DNA of 22,856 nt from Oscillospiraceae bacterium (GTDB taxonomy: Bacteria; Bacillota_A; Clostridia; Oscillospirales; Oscillospiraceae): positions 1 to 22,856 of the forward strand of contig JAFYCC010000093.1 of assembly GCA_017539885.1 (NCBI GenBank). Direction: 5' to 3'. A model generated the notes under the pieces. That model had not been told where the DNA came from. It was given only the letters and a program-made list of their open reading frames with translations, and made no database searches. Made by a program: the position numbers and the translations under genes. Shown here piece after piece: positions 6,578 through 15,919 of this stretch; the stretch's first letter is position 1, and each line of letters begins with the position of its first letter.

Positions 6578-9070
6578 ATGCGACAGACAATCAACGTCAA
6601 CTTCGGATGGGAATTCGTGAAGAACTGCAACTCGGCCTTCCTGCGGGGAAAGCCATTCGAGGAGGCCGAGATCGTTGATCTGCCGCACACTTGTGCCATA
6701 ACGCCATATGACTATTTCGACGAGAGCGTCTATCAGATGCTCTGCGGCTACCGAAAGCGCTTTTTCGTGCCAGAGGACTGGCGCGGCAAGCGTGTTTTTT
6801 TGCGTTTCGGCGCAGCCGCGCACGCAGCGGAGGTGTATTTCAACGGGGAGAAAATCGGTGAGCACCGCTGCGGATACACAGCATTCTCTGTTGAACTGAC
6901 GAAACACATCACGCCGGGGGAGGAAGCCGTGCTGGCGGTGAAGGTCGACAGCCGCGAAACGCTCGATCAGCCGCCCTTCGGATACGTGATCGACTATATG
7001 ACATACGGCGGCCTCTACCGTGAGGTCCAGCTGGAAATCTGTGAGCAGAGCTGTATCACGGACGTTTTCGCACGCCCTTCAATTCAGGAGAAAAAAGCCC
7101 TGCTTGCACTCTCGGATCGGGAGCAGATGCGTGTCGCTCTGGCCAGAGAGCTGCGAACAGATGCGGCGCTCTCTTCCACTGTATCACTCTCCGGGCCGGT
7201 CTGCCGGGACAGCAGCGGATTTGTATTGCGTCAGCGATTACTGGACGAAGGGGAGAATATCGTCGGCGAATCTGAAACGGCACTTGACGGCAACGGGCGC
7301 GTCGAATGGGAAACGGAATTCTCCCTTTCCGGCATCGCTCTCTGGGACGTCGAATCCCCGCGGCTCTATGTGCTGGAGACCGCGCTTTTTGAAAGAGATA
7401 TGATGCTCGACCGCGTAGAGTCGCGCATCGGGTTCCGGCGCGCGGAGTGGCGCCCGGACGGGTTTTGGCTTAACGGGCGCAAACTGCGGATTGTCGGCCT
7501 AAACCGTCACCAGAGTTATCCCTATATTGGCTACGCCGCGCCGGGCTCGCTGCAGAGGCTTGACGCTAAGATCCTGAAATATGAACTTGGTGTTAATGCT
7601 GTGCGGACCTCGCACTATCCACAGTCGCAGCACTTCATCGATCGTTGTGATGAACTGGGTCTGCTGGTGTTCACGGAGATCCCGGGGTGGCAGCATATCG
7701 GGCGAGATGCGTGGAAGGCACAGGCTGTACGCAACGTGGAAGACATGGTGATGCAGTACCGCAATCATCCATCGATCATTCTCTGGGGCGTTCGCATCAA
7801 CGAGTCCTCGGACGACGACGAGTTCTATAAACAGACCAACACAGCAGCGCGACGGCTCGACCCGACACGGGCGACAGGCGGCGTGCGGTGCAACAAGAAG
7901 AGCAGCCTGCTTGAGGATGTGTACACCTACAACGATTTTGTGCACGATGGGAAAAGCGCCGGCTGTGAAAAGAAAAAGGCTGTTACGCCCGATATGGGAA
8001 GGGCGTATCTTATCAGTGAATACAACGGGCATATGTACCCGACTAAGGCATTCGACTGTGAAGCGCACCGCACCGAGCACGCACTGCGGCATGCGAATGT
8101 ACTTGACGCCGTAGCGGCCGAGCCGGATATCGCAGGGAGCTTCGGCTGGTGCTTTGCCGACTATAATACACATCGTGATTTCGGAAGCGGCGATCGTATC
8201 TGTTACCACGGCGTACTGGATATGTTCCGAAATCCAAAGACGGCTGCCGCTGTATATGCCGCACGTCAGGATTTCGAGCCTGTACTCGTCGTCAGTTCCG
8301 ACATGGATGTCGGTGAACAGCCGGCGTCCAACCGCGGACGCGTCTTTGTGATGACGAACGCGGACGAGGTGCGGCTTTACAAAAACGACAGATTCATCCG
8401 CAGCTTTACGCATAAGGATTCGCCTTATAAGAAAATGTATCGACCTCCTATCGAGATCGACGATTTTATCGGTGAACAGATTCGGGAAAACGAACGATTC
8501 ACTCCGCGTCAGGCGGAACTTGTTAAAGAGATCCTGAACTATTCCGCACGTTACGGATTCTCCCGTCTGCCGCCGCAAATCATGGCCAAGGCCGGAGTGC
8601 TGATGGCGCGTTACGGTATGCGTTTCGAGGACGCCTATGCCCTCTACGGCAAGTATGTCAGCAACTGGGGCGATGCGGCAACATCCTTCCGCTTCGAGGC
8701 GGTGAAGGACGGAAAAACCGTCAAAGTCGCGCGCAAGACGCCAATGACATTGCTGAAACTGCAGGCGCTGCCCAGCGCGACAGTGCTTCGGCCGGGAGCG
8801 ACCTATGACGCTGCGCTTGTCCGCCTGCGCATGGTCGATCAGAACGGGAATGTCGCGCCATTCTGGCAGGGCGACGTGACGCTCGCCGTGCAGGGGCCAA
8901 TCGGCATTCTCGGGCCTAAGCGCGCTACGCTGCGAGGCGGACTGGGCGGCGTGCTGCTGCGCACTGCAGGAGAAACAGGGGAGGCTGTACTGCGTTTGGA
9001 AACGGAGCAGACGGAGCCTGTGGAGCTCCGATTTACGATTGAAAAGGAAAGCAGGGAGGATAGGCTATGA
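6578..9070 (+). CDS. Glycoside hydrolase family 2 protein, beta-galactosidase-like
   Basis: The 830-residue enzyme has no signal peptide, so it acts in the cytoplasm. The order is a sugar-binding jelly-roll domain with GGLYREVQLEI (about 145-155), an immunoglobulin-like domain, then the TIM barrel. The barrel includes GLNRHQSYPYIG, RTSHYPQSQHFID, LWGVRINES with acid/base Glu409 preceded by Asn408, and AYLISEYNG with nucleophile Glu481. The 72-residue gap between the two glutamates fits GH2. After the barrel there is a beta domain interrupted by a helix-rich segment (about 625-694), then a C-terminal Ig-like domain. Beta-galactosidase is preferred from the galactose genes around it, but beta-glucuronidase or another beta-glycosidase cannot be excluded. 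An AGG-rich binding site (6566-6572) precedes the ATG, and the stop overlaps the next start. Confidence 0.85.
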   Translation: MRQTINVNFGWEFVKNCNSAFLRGKPFEEAEIVDLPHTCAITPYDYFDESVYQMLCGYRKRFFVPEDWRGKRVFLRFGAAAHAAEVYFNGEKIGEHRCGYTAFSVELTKHITPGEEAVLAVKVDSRETLDQPPFGYVIDYMTYGGLYREVQLEICEQSCITDVFARPSIQEKKALLALSDREQMRVALARELRTDAALSSTVSLSGPVCRDSSGFVLRQRLLDEGENIVGESETALDGNGRVEWETEFSLSGIALWDVESPRLYVLETALFERDMMLDRVESRIGFRRAEWRPDGFWLNGRKLRIVGLNRHQSYPYIGYAAPGSLQRLDAKILKYELGVNAVRTSHYPQSQHFIDRCDELGLLVFTEIPGWQHIGRDAWKAQAVRNVEDMVMQYRNHPSIILWGVRINESSDDDEFYKQTNTAARRLDPTRATGGVRCNKKSSLLEDVYTYNDFVHDGKSAGCEKKKAVTPDMGRAYLISEYNGHMYPTKAFDCEAHRTEHALRHANVLDAVAAEPDIAGSFGWCFADYNTHRDFGSGDRICYHGVLDMFRNPKTAAAVYAARQDFEPVLVVSSDMDVGEQPASNRGRVFVMTNADEVRLYKNDRFIRSFTHKDSPYKKMYRPPIEIDDFIGEQIRENERFTPRQAELVKEILNYSARYGFSRLPPQIMAKAGVLMARYGMRFEDAYALYGKYVSNWGDAATSFRFEAVKDGKTVKVARKTPMTLLKLQALPSATVLRPGATYDAALVRLRMVDQNGNVAPFWQGDVTLAVQGPIGILGPKRATLRGGLGGVLLRTAGETGEAVLRLETEQTEPVELRFTIEKESREDRL

Positions 9071-10533
9071 CGGATCGCTCCAGGGTAATCTTCGGAAACG
9101 AAATGTCGTCCGGAGACGTACGAAAGGCAGCGCGGAGCAAGGCAAAATTCGCAAAGAAATACGGTGACGACTCGAATGCGGACTATCCGGTACGGATCGT
9201 TCCAAATGAATGTTTGGGAGAACTGCTGGGCGTGAAGGACATCCGGCTCGAGGAGGGAGAAGGAGAACCCTTTGACAGAGAGAAAGGCGTCATCGTCGGT
9301 AATATCCGCATGGGGTTCGGACATTATCGCATCTCCATGGCGATGGCATCCGCGGCGCATTCCATGGGCTTCACGCCTTACTGGATGGACCTCAACAGCT
9401 TTCAACAGACAACCTGCACAAAGGTCATCGGCGCGCAGAACGATCTGTATTCGCTCGGCTCGCGTATTTCGCAGAAATCGAAGCTTTTCAACAAGATCGT
9501 TTGGGAACCAATGAATTACGAAGGATTCCGCCGACTCAGCTACAATGCCTCTGACCAGAAAAATGCTGAGCTGATGGCTCCCGTGTTCCGCAACGTGCCC
9601 AAAGAGATCCCGGTTATCGGAACACATGTCTGGCCTGCCCAGGCGGCGCTGCACGCCGGAATGCTCCACGTTGTCAACGCCATTCCGGACAACTGGCCGA
9701 TGGCGCTGCATCTTGCGGAGGGAAGCATCCACACGATCCAGACACACCAGTCCTATATGGGCTACCGCATCCTAAACGGAATGCGTGGGCGTGAAGTCTT
9801 AAAGCCGATGCCTGAAGACGCACTTGTCTATACAGGGCACTATGTCGACCACGAGCTGGTCGCCAATATCGAGACGGATTGTGAAGCGCGGCTGCGGCGC
9901 AAGGCCGATGGCAAGCCGATGCGCTTTCTGCTCACGATCGGAGGCGCAGGCGCGCAGAGGGCGCTGTTTGCCGCTGTGATTAGGCATCTTCTGCCGGCGG
10001 TACGGGGAAAAAAGGCTGTGCTGTATGTCAATGTCGGCGATTACAGAAATGTCTGGGATGAACTTGCAAGGGAGATCCCTGAACTCGCGGACCAAAGTAC
10101 GCTGCATTTCGGGAACTGGCAGGATACGAAGCAGTTTGCAGCCTCAGCCAATGAAGCTGCGGTCGAGGGAGTTCACGCATTTTGGCATGCTGACATCTTC
10201 GAGGCTGTATACTGTACGAATCTGCTCATGAGATCTGCAGACCTGCTGCTTACCAAGCCCAGCGAACTGGCCTTTTATCCCATTCCGAAGCTCTTTCTCA
10301 AACGCATTGGCGGCCATGAGAGGTGGGGCGCGATCCATTCCGCGGAGATGGGAGACGGCACACTTGAGTGCGAGGACGTGCCGCATACGCTTCAGATGGT
10401 CGATCTGTTCCTCAGAGAAGATGGCCTTCTCAGGGATTTGTGCGGCAACATTTGCACGAACAAGACGATCGGACTTTACGACGGCGCGTACAAAGCCGTC
10501 GCGCTGGCGATGGAAAAGCGCCGGCTGAAATAA
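9067..10533 (+). CDS. Unrecognised protein with GT-B glycosyltransferase-like motifs
   Basis: I do not recognise a named family for this 488-residue soluble protein. It has no signal peptide or membrane helix. Three segments resemble the two Rossmann halves of GT-B enzymes such as MurG and diacylglycerol galactosyl/glucosyl transferases. These are VIVGNIRMGFGHYRISMA (about 75-92, compare G-x-G-H-x-x-x-A), FLLTIGGAGAQRAL (287-300, compare the GGS-x-G loop) and LLLTKPSELAFYPIPKLFL (393-411, compare the TKPGG donor-site loop). The usual TKPGG is TKPSE here, and a long HVWPAQAALHAG segment lies between the halves. The ATG overlaps the GH2 stop (ATGA), and the GPH transporter starts 19 bases after it. 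The role may be making or remodelling a galactoside, or a non-transferase function; this is inference. Confidence 0.6.
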   Translation: MTDRSRVIFGNEMSSGDVRKAARSKAKFAKKYGDDSNADYPVRIVPNECLGELLGVKDIRLEEGEGEPFDREKGVIVGNIRMGFGHYRISMAMASAAHSMGFTPYWMDLNSFQQTTCTKVIGAQNDLYSLGSRISQKSKLFNKIVWEPMNYEGFRRLSYNASDQKNAELMAPVFRNVPKEIPVIGTHVWPAQAALHAGMLHVVNAIPDNWPMALHLAEGSIHTIQTHQSYMGYRILNGMRGREVLKPMPEDALVYTGHYVDHELVANIETDCEARLRRKADGKPMRFLLTIGGAGAQRALFAAVIRHLLPAVRGKKAVLYVNVGDYRNVWDELAREIPELADQSTLHFGNWQDTKQFAASANEAAVEGVHAFWHADIFEAVYCTNLLMRSADLLLTKPSELAFYPIPKLFLKRIGGHERWGAIHSAEMGDGTLECEDVPHTLQMVDLFLREDGLLRDLCGNICTNKTIGLYDGAYKAVALAMEKRRLK

Positions 10534-10552
10534 GGTAGGGAGGAAGAAACAC

Positions 10553-12007
10553 GTGGAAAACAAACAGAGACTTTCGCTCAAGTCAAAGATCTCCTACGGC
10601 CTGGGCGCGGTCGGCAAGGACATGGTCTACATGCTCTCGGCAAGCTACGTCCTGTATTACTTTCAGGATGTTCTTGGCGTCAGCGCTGTCGCCGTCGGAA
10701 TAATCCTGCTGGCCGCACGAATCTTCGACGCATTCAACGACCCGATTATGGGCGTGATCGTGGCGAAGACAAAGACACGTCTGGGCAAGTTCCGCCCCTG
10801 GCTGCTGATTGGTACCCTGACCAACGCGGTCGTGCTCGTGCTGATGTTCTCCTGCCCGCCGAAACTCGACGCCGGCGGTCTCGTGGCATATGCAGCCGTC
10901 ACCTATGTCCTTTGGGGCGTAACTTATACGATGATGGACATTCCGTACTGGTCCATGATTCCGGCTTTTACCGAGGGCGGGAAGGAGCGCGAAGGACTGA
11001 CTACGCTCGCGCGCTCCTGCGCAGGCGTCGGAAGCGCTATCATCACCATAGTCACTGTCATGGCCGTCCAGTTCCTCGGCAACGCTTTCGGCGGAGCGAA
11101 TGCGAAGGAAGTCGAGATCCTCGGCTTCAAATGGTTCTCTGTCATCGTGGCCGTGCTCTTTATCGTCTTTACCATTCTGACATGTATCAATGTCAAAGAG
11201 AAATCCACTGCGGAAATGAAGACGGTATCCGTCGGGCAGATGTTCAAGGCGCTCCTCCGCAATGATCAGGCCCTGGCAATCGTGCTTGCCATCGTTCTGA
11301 TTAACTGCTCGATCTATATTACCAGCAATCTGGTGATCTACTTCTTCAAGTATGATTTCGGAGGCACTGACTGGTTTGGCAGCTACACCCTGTTCAACAC
11401 TTTTGGCGGCGCCATGCAGATCCTTGCCATGATGGTTCTCTACCCCGTGCTGCGCAACGCCGTCAAGCTCAGCAACACGAAGATCTTCTATATCTGCCTG
11501 AGCATGAGCATTGTCGGCTATGCCGTGCTGCTGCTACTTGCTTTTGCCGGCATGAGCAACGTATTCGTCCTGTTTATCCCGGGATTCCTGATTTTTGCGG
11601 CAAGCGGTCTTCTGAACATCCTTACGACCGTCTTTCTTGCAAACACCGTCGACTATGGCGAACTGAAGAATGGCAGCCGCGACGAGAGTGTGATCTTCTC
11701 GCTGCAGACCTTCGTCGTAAAACTGGCGAGCGGCATTGCGGCCTTCATCGCAACCATCTGCCTGTCCATTAACAAACTTCAGTCCGGCACCGAGGTATCC
11801 GAGGCGGATAAGCTCGTCGACTGGTCCCTGAACGTCTCCGCGTCCGCCCGTTCCGGACTGCGTATGACAATGACCATCATCCCGATAATCGGGCTGCTCA
11901 TCGCAATCTTCTGGTTCCGCAAGAAATACGTCCTTACTGATGAGAAAGTGGAGCAGATCGCCTCCGAGGTCAAGGCTCTGCACGCTGCAAAAGGTGAGGC
12001 GGAATGA
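10553..12007 (+). CDS. GPH-family sugar:cation symporter (MFS)
   Basis: The 484-residue integral membrane protein has about 12 predicted helices. The N-terminal KISYGLGAVGKDMVYML and the signature DPIMGVIVAKTKTRLGKFRPW (about residues 62-83) are diagnostic of the glycoside-pentoside-hexuronide:cation symporters related to MelB and LacS. It lacks the EIIA-like C-terminal domain of LacS, ending in a short charged tail. It would import an intact galactoside, melibiose- or lactose-like, driven by sodium or protons, for the cytoplasmic GH2 and GH36 enzymes. The start is GTG 10553, supported by AGGGAGGA at 10537-10544. The stop overlaps the alpha-galactosidase ATG. The exact substrate cannot be read from sequence. 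Confidence 0.93.
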   Translation: MENKQRLSLKSKISYGLGAVGKDMVYMLSASYVLYYFQDVLGVSAVAVGIILLAARIFDAFNDPIMGVIVAKTKTRLGKFRPWLLIGTLTNAVVLVLMFSCPPKLDAGGLVAYAAVTYVLWGVTYTMMDIPYWSMIPAFTEGGKEREGLTTLARSCAGVGSAIITIVTVMAVQFLGNAFGGANAKEVEILGFKWFSVIVAVLFIVFTILTCINVKEKSTAEMKTVSVGQMFKALLRNDQALAIVLAIVLINCSIYITSNLVIYFFKYDFGGTDWFGSYTLFNTFGGAMQILAMMVLYPVLRNAVKLSNTKIFYICLSMSIVGYAVLLLLAFAGMSNVFVLFIPGFLIFAASGLLNILTTVFLANTVDYGELKNGSRDESVIFSLQTFVVKLASGIAAFIATICLSINKLQSGTEVSEADKLVDWSLNVSASARSGLRMTMTIIPIIGLLIAIFWFRKKYVLTDEKVEQIASEVKALHAAKGEAE

Positions 12008-14358
12008 TCCGCGTATTTGAAGGAGAAAAACCGGCCTTTGCACTGGATACGCAGCGTACGACCTATGCTTTCCGTGTCCTCGACACCGGCCACCCGGAAC
12101 ATCTTTACTACGGGACAAGGATCCCGATTGAAGAGCCTTCACTCGATGCGCTCGGCGAAAAGCGCGCGTTCCCGACCGGTAACAGCGTATCCTATGACGC
12201 AGAGCATCCGGAGCTTGTGCTGGAGAACGTCTGCCTGGAGTTTTCATCGCTCGGCAAGGGCGATTATCGAGAACCTATGCTGGAAGTCATCGCTCCGGAT
12301 GGCAGCCGTACGAGCGATTTTCTCTATGAGAGCTACATCAAAGACGATGAACAGCCTAAACAGACGCCTCTGCCGGGAAGCTACTCCGAGGACGGGAAGG
12401 CTGAGCATCTGTGTGTAACGTTCCGGGATCGGAACACGGGCCTTGTGCTTGAGACACATTATTACGTGTGGGAGGACTGTGACTGCATATGCCGTCGCGC
12501 GACTCTTCGCAATGACACTTCTGTGCCTGCCGATATCGATCGGCTGTTGTCGATGCAGCTGGATCTGCCGGAGAGCGGCTATGCCGTAACGAGCTTTCGA
12601 GGCGCATGGGCACGCGAAATGGGGAAATACACCGTGCCGCTTCCCGCGGGCAAATTCACGATCGAATCGCGTGCGGGCGTTTCCTCAAGCCGATGCAACC
12701 CATTCTTTATGGTTCACGATCCGACGGCAACCGAAACGGCCGGCCGCGTCTGGGGCTTTAACATCGTTTACAGCGGCAATCATTATTCCGCCGTCGAGGT
12801 CAGCGCCTATGGAAAGACGCGTATTGTTTCGGGCATACAGCCGCTCGGCTTTCACTGGCATCTGGATCCGGGAGACAGCTTTGAAACTCCGGAGGCCGTG
12901 ATTAGCTTCGCGGAAGACGGATTTTCCGGCATGAGCCGCAATATGCATTTTTTTGTGCGGGAGCACATCGTTCGGGGGAGATGGAAGCATAAGACCCGTC
13001 CGGTGCTGCTCAACAGCTGGGAGGCCTGCTATTTCAACATCTCCGAGAGCAGTCTCCTCTCCCTCGCAAAAGCAGGGAAAGACGTCGGCATAGAACTGTT
13101 CGTTATGGATGACGGATGGTTTGGAGACCGAAGCGACGATACGAGAGCGCTGGGCGACTGGGAGCCAAACAAAAAGAAACTGCCGAACGGGCTTGAAGGA
13201 CTCGGCAGAAAGATCAACGCATTAGGACTGGATTTCGGCATCTGGGTTGAGCCTGAGATGGTAAATGTCAACAGCCGTCTCTATGAAGCACATCCTGACT
13301 GGACTATGTCGATTCCCGCAAAGCCGCACAGTGAAGGCCGCAACCAGCGGTTTCTCGATCTGGCCAATCCCGACGTGCAGGATTACCTCATAAGAAAAAT
13401 GACAGAGGTCTTTTCCTCCGGCCCGATCCGTTACGTCAAATGGGACTGTAACCGGAATATCTCGGACGTGTTTTCCCCGTATCTGCCTGCGGAGAAGCAG
13501 GGGGAGACTGCGCACCGCTATATGCTGGGACTGTACCGGGTGATGGCTGCTCTGACTCAGCGTTTTCCGGATATCCTTTTCGAGGGCTGTGCCTCTGGCG
13601 GCAACCGCTTTGATCTCGGCATCTTGAGCTATTTCCCACAAATCTGGGCGAGTGACGATACGGATGCGATCGCGCGTGCGGAGATCCAGGAGGGCTACAG
13701 TTACGGCTACCCGCCTTCCTGCATCGGGGCGCATATCTCTTCCTGTCCCAATCACCAGACTCTCAGAGATACGCCGCTCGACACGCGCCTGAATGTCGCC
13801 GCTTTCGGGCTGCTTGGTTATGAGTATGATCTGCGCGATATCCCTCCGGGCAAACGGAAGAAGCTGAAAGATCAGATCGACGTATATAAGCGCTGGCGTG
13901 ATGTGCTCCAGTGGGGGGAATTCTACCGCGTCCGTTCAGGAAACGATCGTATATGGTGCAGTGTGTCGGTTGACGGGAAGCGGGCTGTAGGTCTGCTCCT
14001 TCGCACGCTGATGGTTCCAAATGCGCCGGACGACCGTTTCTACGCGCGCGGGCTGAAGGCGGAAACGGTCTATCACTTCTCTAACGAGCCGCGACCGGTA
14101 GATGTCAAGCGTTTCGGAACGCTTGTGAATACCATCGCGCCTTTCCACATCAAGCAGGATTCGCTGGTACATGACGTGGTCGCCAGAGTTGTCAAGATGC
14201 CCGGAGAGCGGGAGGACGCGCATGTTTCCGGAGCACTTCTGATGCGTGCCGGCATTGCCATCGCACCTGCGTTCGCTGCTACTGGCTACGACGAGCGAGT
14301 TCGCTTTTTCCCTGATTTCTTCTCCCGCCTTTACTTTATGGAGGCGGAAGAACAGTAA
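12004..14358 (+). CDS. Alpha-galactosidase, GH36
   Basis: This cytoplasmic enzyme hydrolyses alpha-1,6-galactosides such as melibiose and raffinose-family sugars. It has 784 residues, slightly longer than the usual 720-740 of bacterial GH36. The N-terminal beta-supersandwich is followed by the catalytic barrel with LNSWEACYFN, FVMDDGWFG, GIWVEPEMVN and YVKWDCNRN (nucleophile Asp481). CASGGNR (529-535) comes next, then ASDDTDA with the acid/base aspartate at about Asp551. A C-terminal beta domain ends the protein with GALLMRAGIAI. The ATG overlaps the transporter stop (ATGA), showing coupled translation. It is the last gene of the operon and is closed by the bidirectional terminator at 14369-14414. 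Confidence 0.95.
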   Translation: MIRVFEGEKPAFALDTQRTTYAFRVLDTGHPEHLYYGTRIPIEEPSLDALGEKRAFPTGNSVSYDAEHPELVLENVCLEFSSLGKGDYREPMLEVIAPDGSRTSDFLYESYIKDDEQPKQTPLPGSYSEDGKAEHLCVTFRDRNTGLVLETHYYVWEDCDCICRRATLRNDTSVPADIDRLLSMQLDLPESGYAVTSFRGAWAREMGKYTVPLPAGKFTIESRAGVSSSRCNPFFMVHDPTATETAGRVWGFNIVYSGNHYSAVEVSAYGKTRIVSGIQPLGFHWHLDPGDSFETPEAVISFAEDGFSGMSRNMHFFVREHIVRGRWKHKTRPVLLNSWEACYFNISESSLLSLAKAGKDVGIELFVMDDGWFGDRSDDTRALGDWEPNKKKLPNGLEGLGRKINALGLDFGIWVEPEMVNVNSRLYEAHPDWTMSIPAKPHSEGRNQRFLDLANPDVQDYLIRKMTEVFSSGPIRYVKWDCNRNISDVFSPYLPAEKQGETAHRYMLGLYRVMAALTQRFPDILFEGCASGGNRFDLGILSYFPQIWASDDTDAIARAEIQEGYSYGYPPSCIGAHISSCPNHQTLRDTPLDTRLNVAAFGLLGYEYDLRDIPPGKRKKLKDQIDVYKRWRDVLQWGEFYRVRSGNDRIWCSVSVDGKRAVGLLLRTLMVPNAPDDRFYARGLKAETVYHFSNEPRPVDVKRFGTLVNTIAPFHIKQDSLVHDVVARVVKMPGEREDAHVSGALLMRAGIAIAPAFAATGYDERVRFFPDFFSRLYFMEAEEQ

Positions 14359-14368
14359 CGGTCAATAC

Positions 14369-14414
14369 GCGCGAAAAGATCCGGACACGGATTCGTGCCC
14401 GGATCTTTTCGTGC
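14369..14414. terminator. Bidirectional terminator between the alpha-galactosidase and galT
   Basis: A long inverted repeat of 21 bases per arm (14369-14389 with 14394-14414, two mismatches) has a core AAAAGATCCGG / CCGGATCTTTT. The A/T runs in the stem give a U-tract on both strands, which suits the two convergent operons that end on either side. Confidence 0.88.
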
Positions 14415-14419
14415 GTAGA

Positions 14420-15919
14420 TTATAGAGATCTTTTCAGCGAACTGAGGTAACGATCGAAAGCGGCATTACCGGACTCCGTGTGCGGGAAGACTGCGCAGTC
14501 TTCAAGAACATGTTCGAAAACGCGACCGACTTCCAGTTCAAGTTTCAGGCGCAGTGCGTCACGATCAAGCCCCTCGCATTCGGGAAGAAAACCGCGTGCC
14601 CATTCCGCATGTTTTGCGGTGTGTTCGCTCAAGTCCAGATCCGCGCCGGAGAGGATCGCTTCGGCAAGAACGTCGAGTTCCGTGTTCAGACGTGCTGGAA
14701 GAACTGCAAGACCCATCACCTCAATGAGACCGATGTTTTCTTTTTTTATGTGATGCCATTTCTCACGTGCATGGTACAGGCCGTAAGGGCGCTCAGGTGT
14801 GGTGAGATTGTTGCGCAGCGCGAGATCCAGTTCGTAGGACTCGCCGCGCCGCCGGGCTATCGGCGTTACGGCATTGTGCGGCGAATCTGTCCTCGCGTAA
14901 ATCATAGCCGATTCGTCCGTATAGCCGTGCCAGTGCGAGAGAACGGCATCGGCTGCGTCGATGAGCCGTTCCGGATCCTTTGCGCGCAGCCGCAGCACAC
15001 TCAGCGGCCAATGCACCCGGCCGCATTCGACATCCGGATAACCGGGCAGATCGACGGGCAGATCCACGTTCGCCTGCTCCATGGCAAAGCGATAGCGACC
15101 GCCTTGAAAATGATCGTGGCTGAGGATCGAACCGCCTACGATGGGCAGTCCTGCGTTCGAGCCAAGGAAATAGTGCGGAAACATGCGGACGAAATCCATG
15201 AGACGCACAAAGGTCTGTCTCGTGATGGCCATCGGGATGTGTTCTTTGCGGAGAACGATGCAATGCTCGTTGTAGTAGACGTAAGGGGAGTACTGGAGAG
15301 CCCAGTCCTCTCCGCCAAGCGTGAGCGGTATAATGCGGTGGTTGGCACGCGCCGGGTGGCCGACCCGACCGGCGTATCCCTCGTTTTCTGCGCAGAGCTG
15401 ACAGGCGGGATAACTCTGTACCTTCGCGCTCCCTGCGGCAGCTATGTCGCGAGGATCCTTTTCGGGCTTGGAGAGGTTGATGGTGATATCGAGTTTTCCG
15501 TATATGCCGTCATATATCCAGCGTCTGTCGCGCGCAACACGGTCTGTTCTGATGTAGTTGCTGTCTCTGCTTAGTTTGTAGTACCAGTCCGTTGCAGACA
15601 CAGGAGACTGTTCATATTTTGCCCAGAAAGAGCGCCAGACTTCCGCCGGACGGGGAGTGACGCAGTTCATGAGCTTTGTGTCGAAGATGTCGCGGTTCTC
15701 AGACGTATCAGGCAGCCGGCCGAGCGCAACGGCAGCATCCGTCAGTTCTCCGAGGATCGCGGGCAGCGTCTGCAGCGTTTCACGGTGAGCACCGGGCACA
15801 TAGTCTGTTTCGCCCATTAGATCAAGCAGAAGGTTCCTGGAATAGATCGATTCACCGCTGGGGATCAGGCCGACAGATACGGCGTATTCGACCAGAGCAT
15901 CAATGGCATCGTAGATCAT
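14420..15919 (-). CDS. galT: UDP-glucose--hexose-1-phosphate uridylyltransferase
   Basis: This Leloir-pathway enzyme exchanges UMP between UDP-glucose and galactose-1-phosphate, giving UDP-galactose and glucose-1-phosphate. The 499-residue length and sequence match the Firmicutes-type GalT, which is longer than the Escherichia coli enzyme (about 350 residues). Motifs include a metal-site-like CQLC (C173, C176), YYNEHCIVLRKEHIPM (215-230) and the catalytic SHDHFQGG (267-274), with His268, His270 and Gln272 forming the H-x-H-x-Q signature. The ATG overlaps the galK stop by four bases, so the two are translationally coupled. No galE lies nearby, so UDP-galactose must be epimerised by an enzyme encoded elsewhere. 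Confidence 0.96.
   Translation of the reverse strand: MIYDAIDALVEYAVSVGLIPSGESIYSRNLLLDLMGETDYVPGAHRETLQTLPAILGELTDAAVALGRLPDTSENRDIFDTKLMNCVTPRPAEVWRSFWAKYEQSPVSATDWYYKLSRDSNYIRTDRVARDRRWIYDGIYGKLDITINLSKPEKDPRDIAAAGSAKVQSYPACQLCAENEGYAGRVGHPARANHRIIPLTLGGEDWALQYSPYVYYNEHCIVLRKEHIPMAITRQTFVRLMDFVRMFPHYFLGSNAGLPIVGGSILSHDHFQGGRYRFAMEQANVDLPVDLPGYPDVECGRVHWPLSVLRLRAKDPERLIDAADAVLSHWHGYTDESAMIYARTDSPHNAVTPIARRRGESYELDLALRNNLTTPERPYGLYHAREKWHHIKKENIGLIEVMGLAVLPARLNTELDVLAEAILSGADLDLSEHTAKHAEWARGFLPECEGLDRDALRLKLELEVGRVFEHVLEDCAVFPHTESGNAAFDRYLSSLKRSL

Noticed and set aside
7499..8578. Long - strand open frame of 359 codons opposite the GH2 gene
   Set aside because: Antisense shadow. The GH2 frame has conserved catalytic motifs throughout this stretch.
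8839..9747. - strand open frame of 302 codons spanning the GH2 / GT-B-like junction
   Set aside because: It crosses two real coding regions in antisense and has no recognisable domain.
14480..15574. Long + strand open frame of 364 codons opposite galT
   Set aside because: It is the antisense shadow of the well-supported galT, with no domain-like sequence and no binding site.
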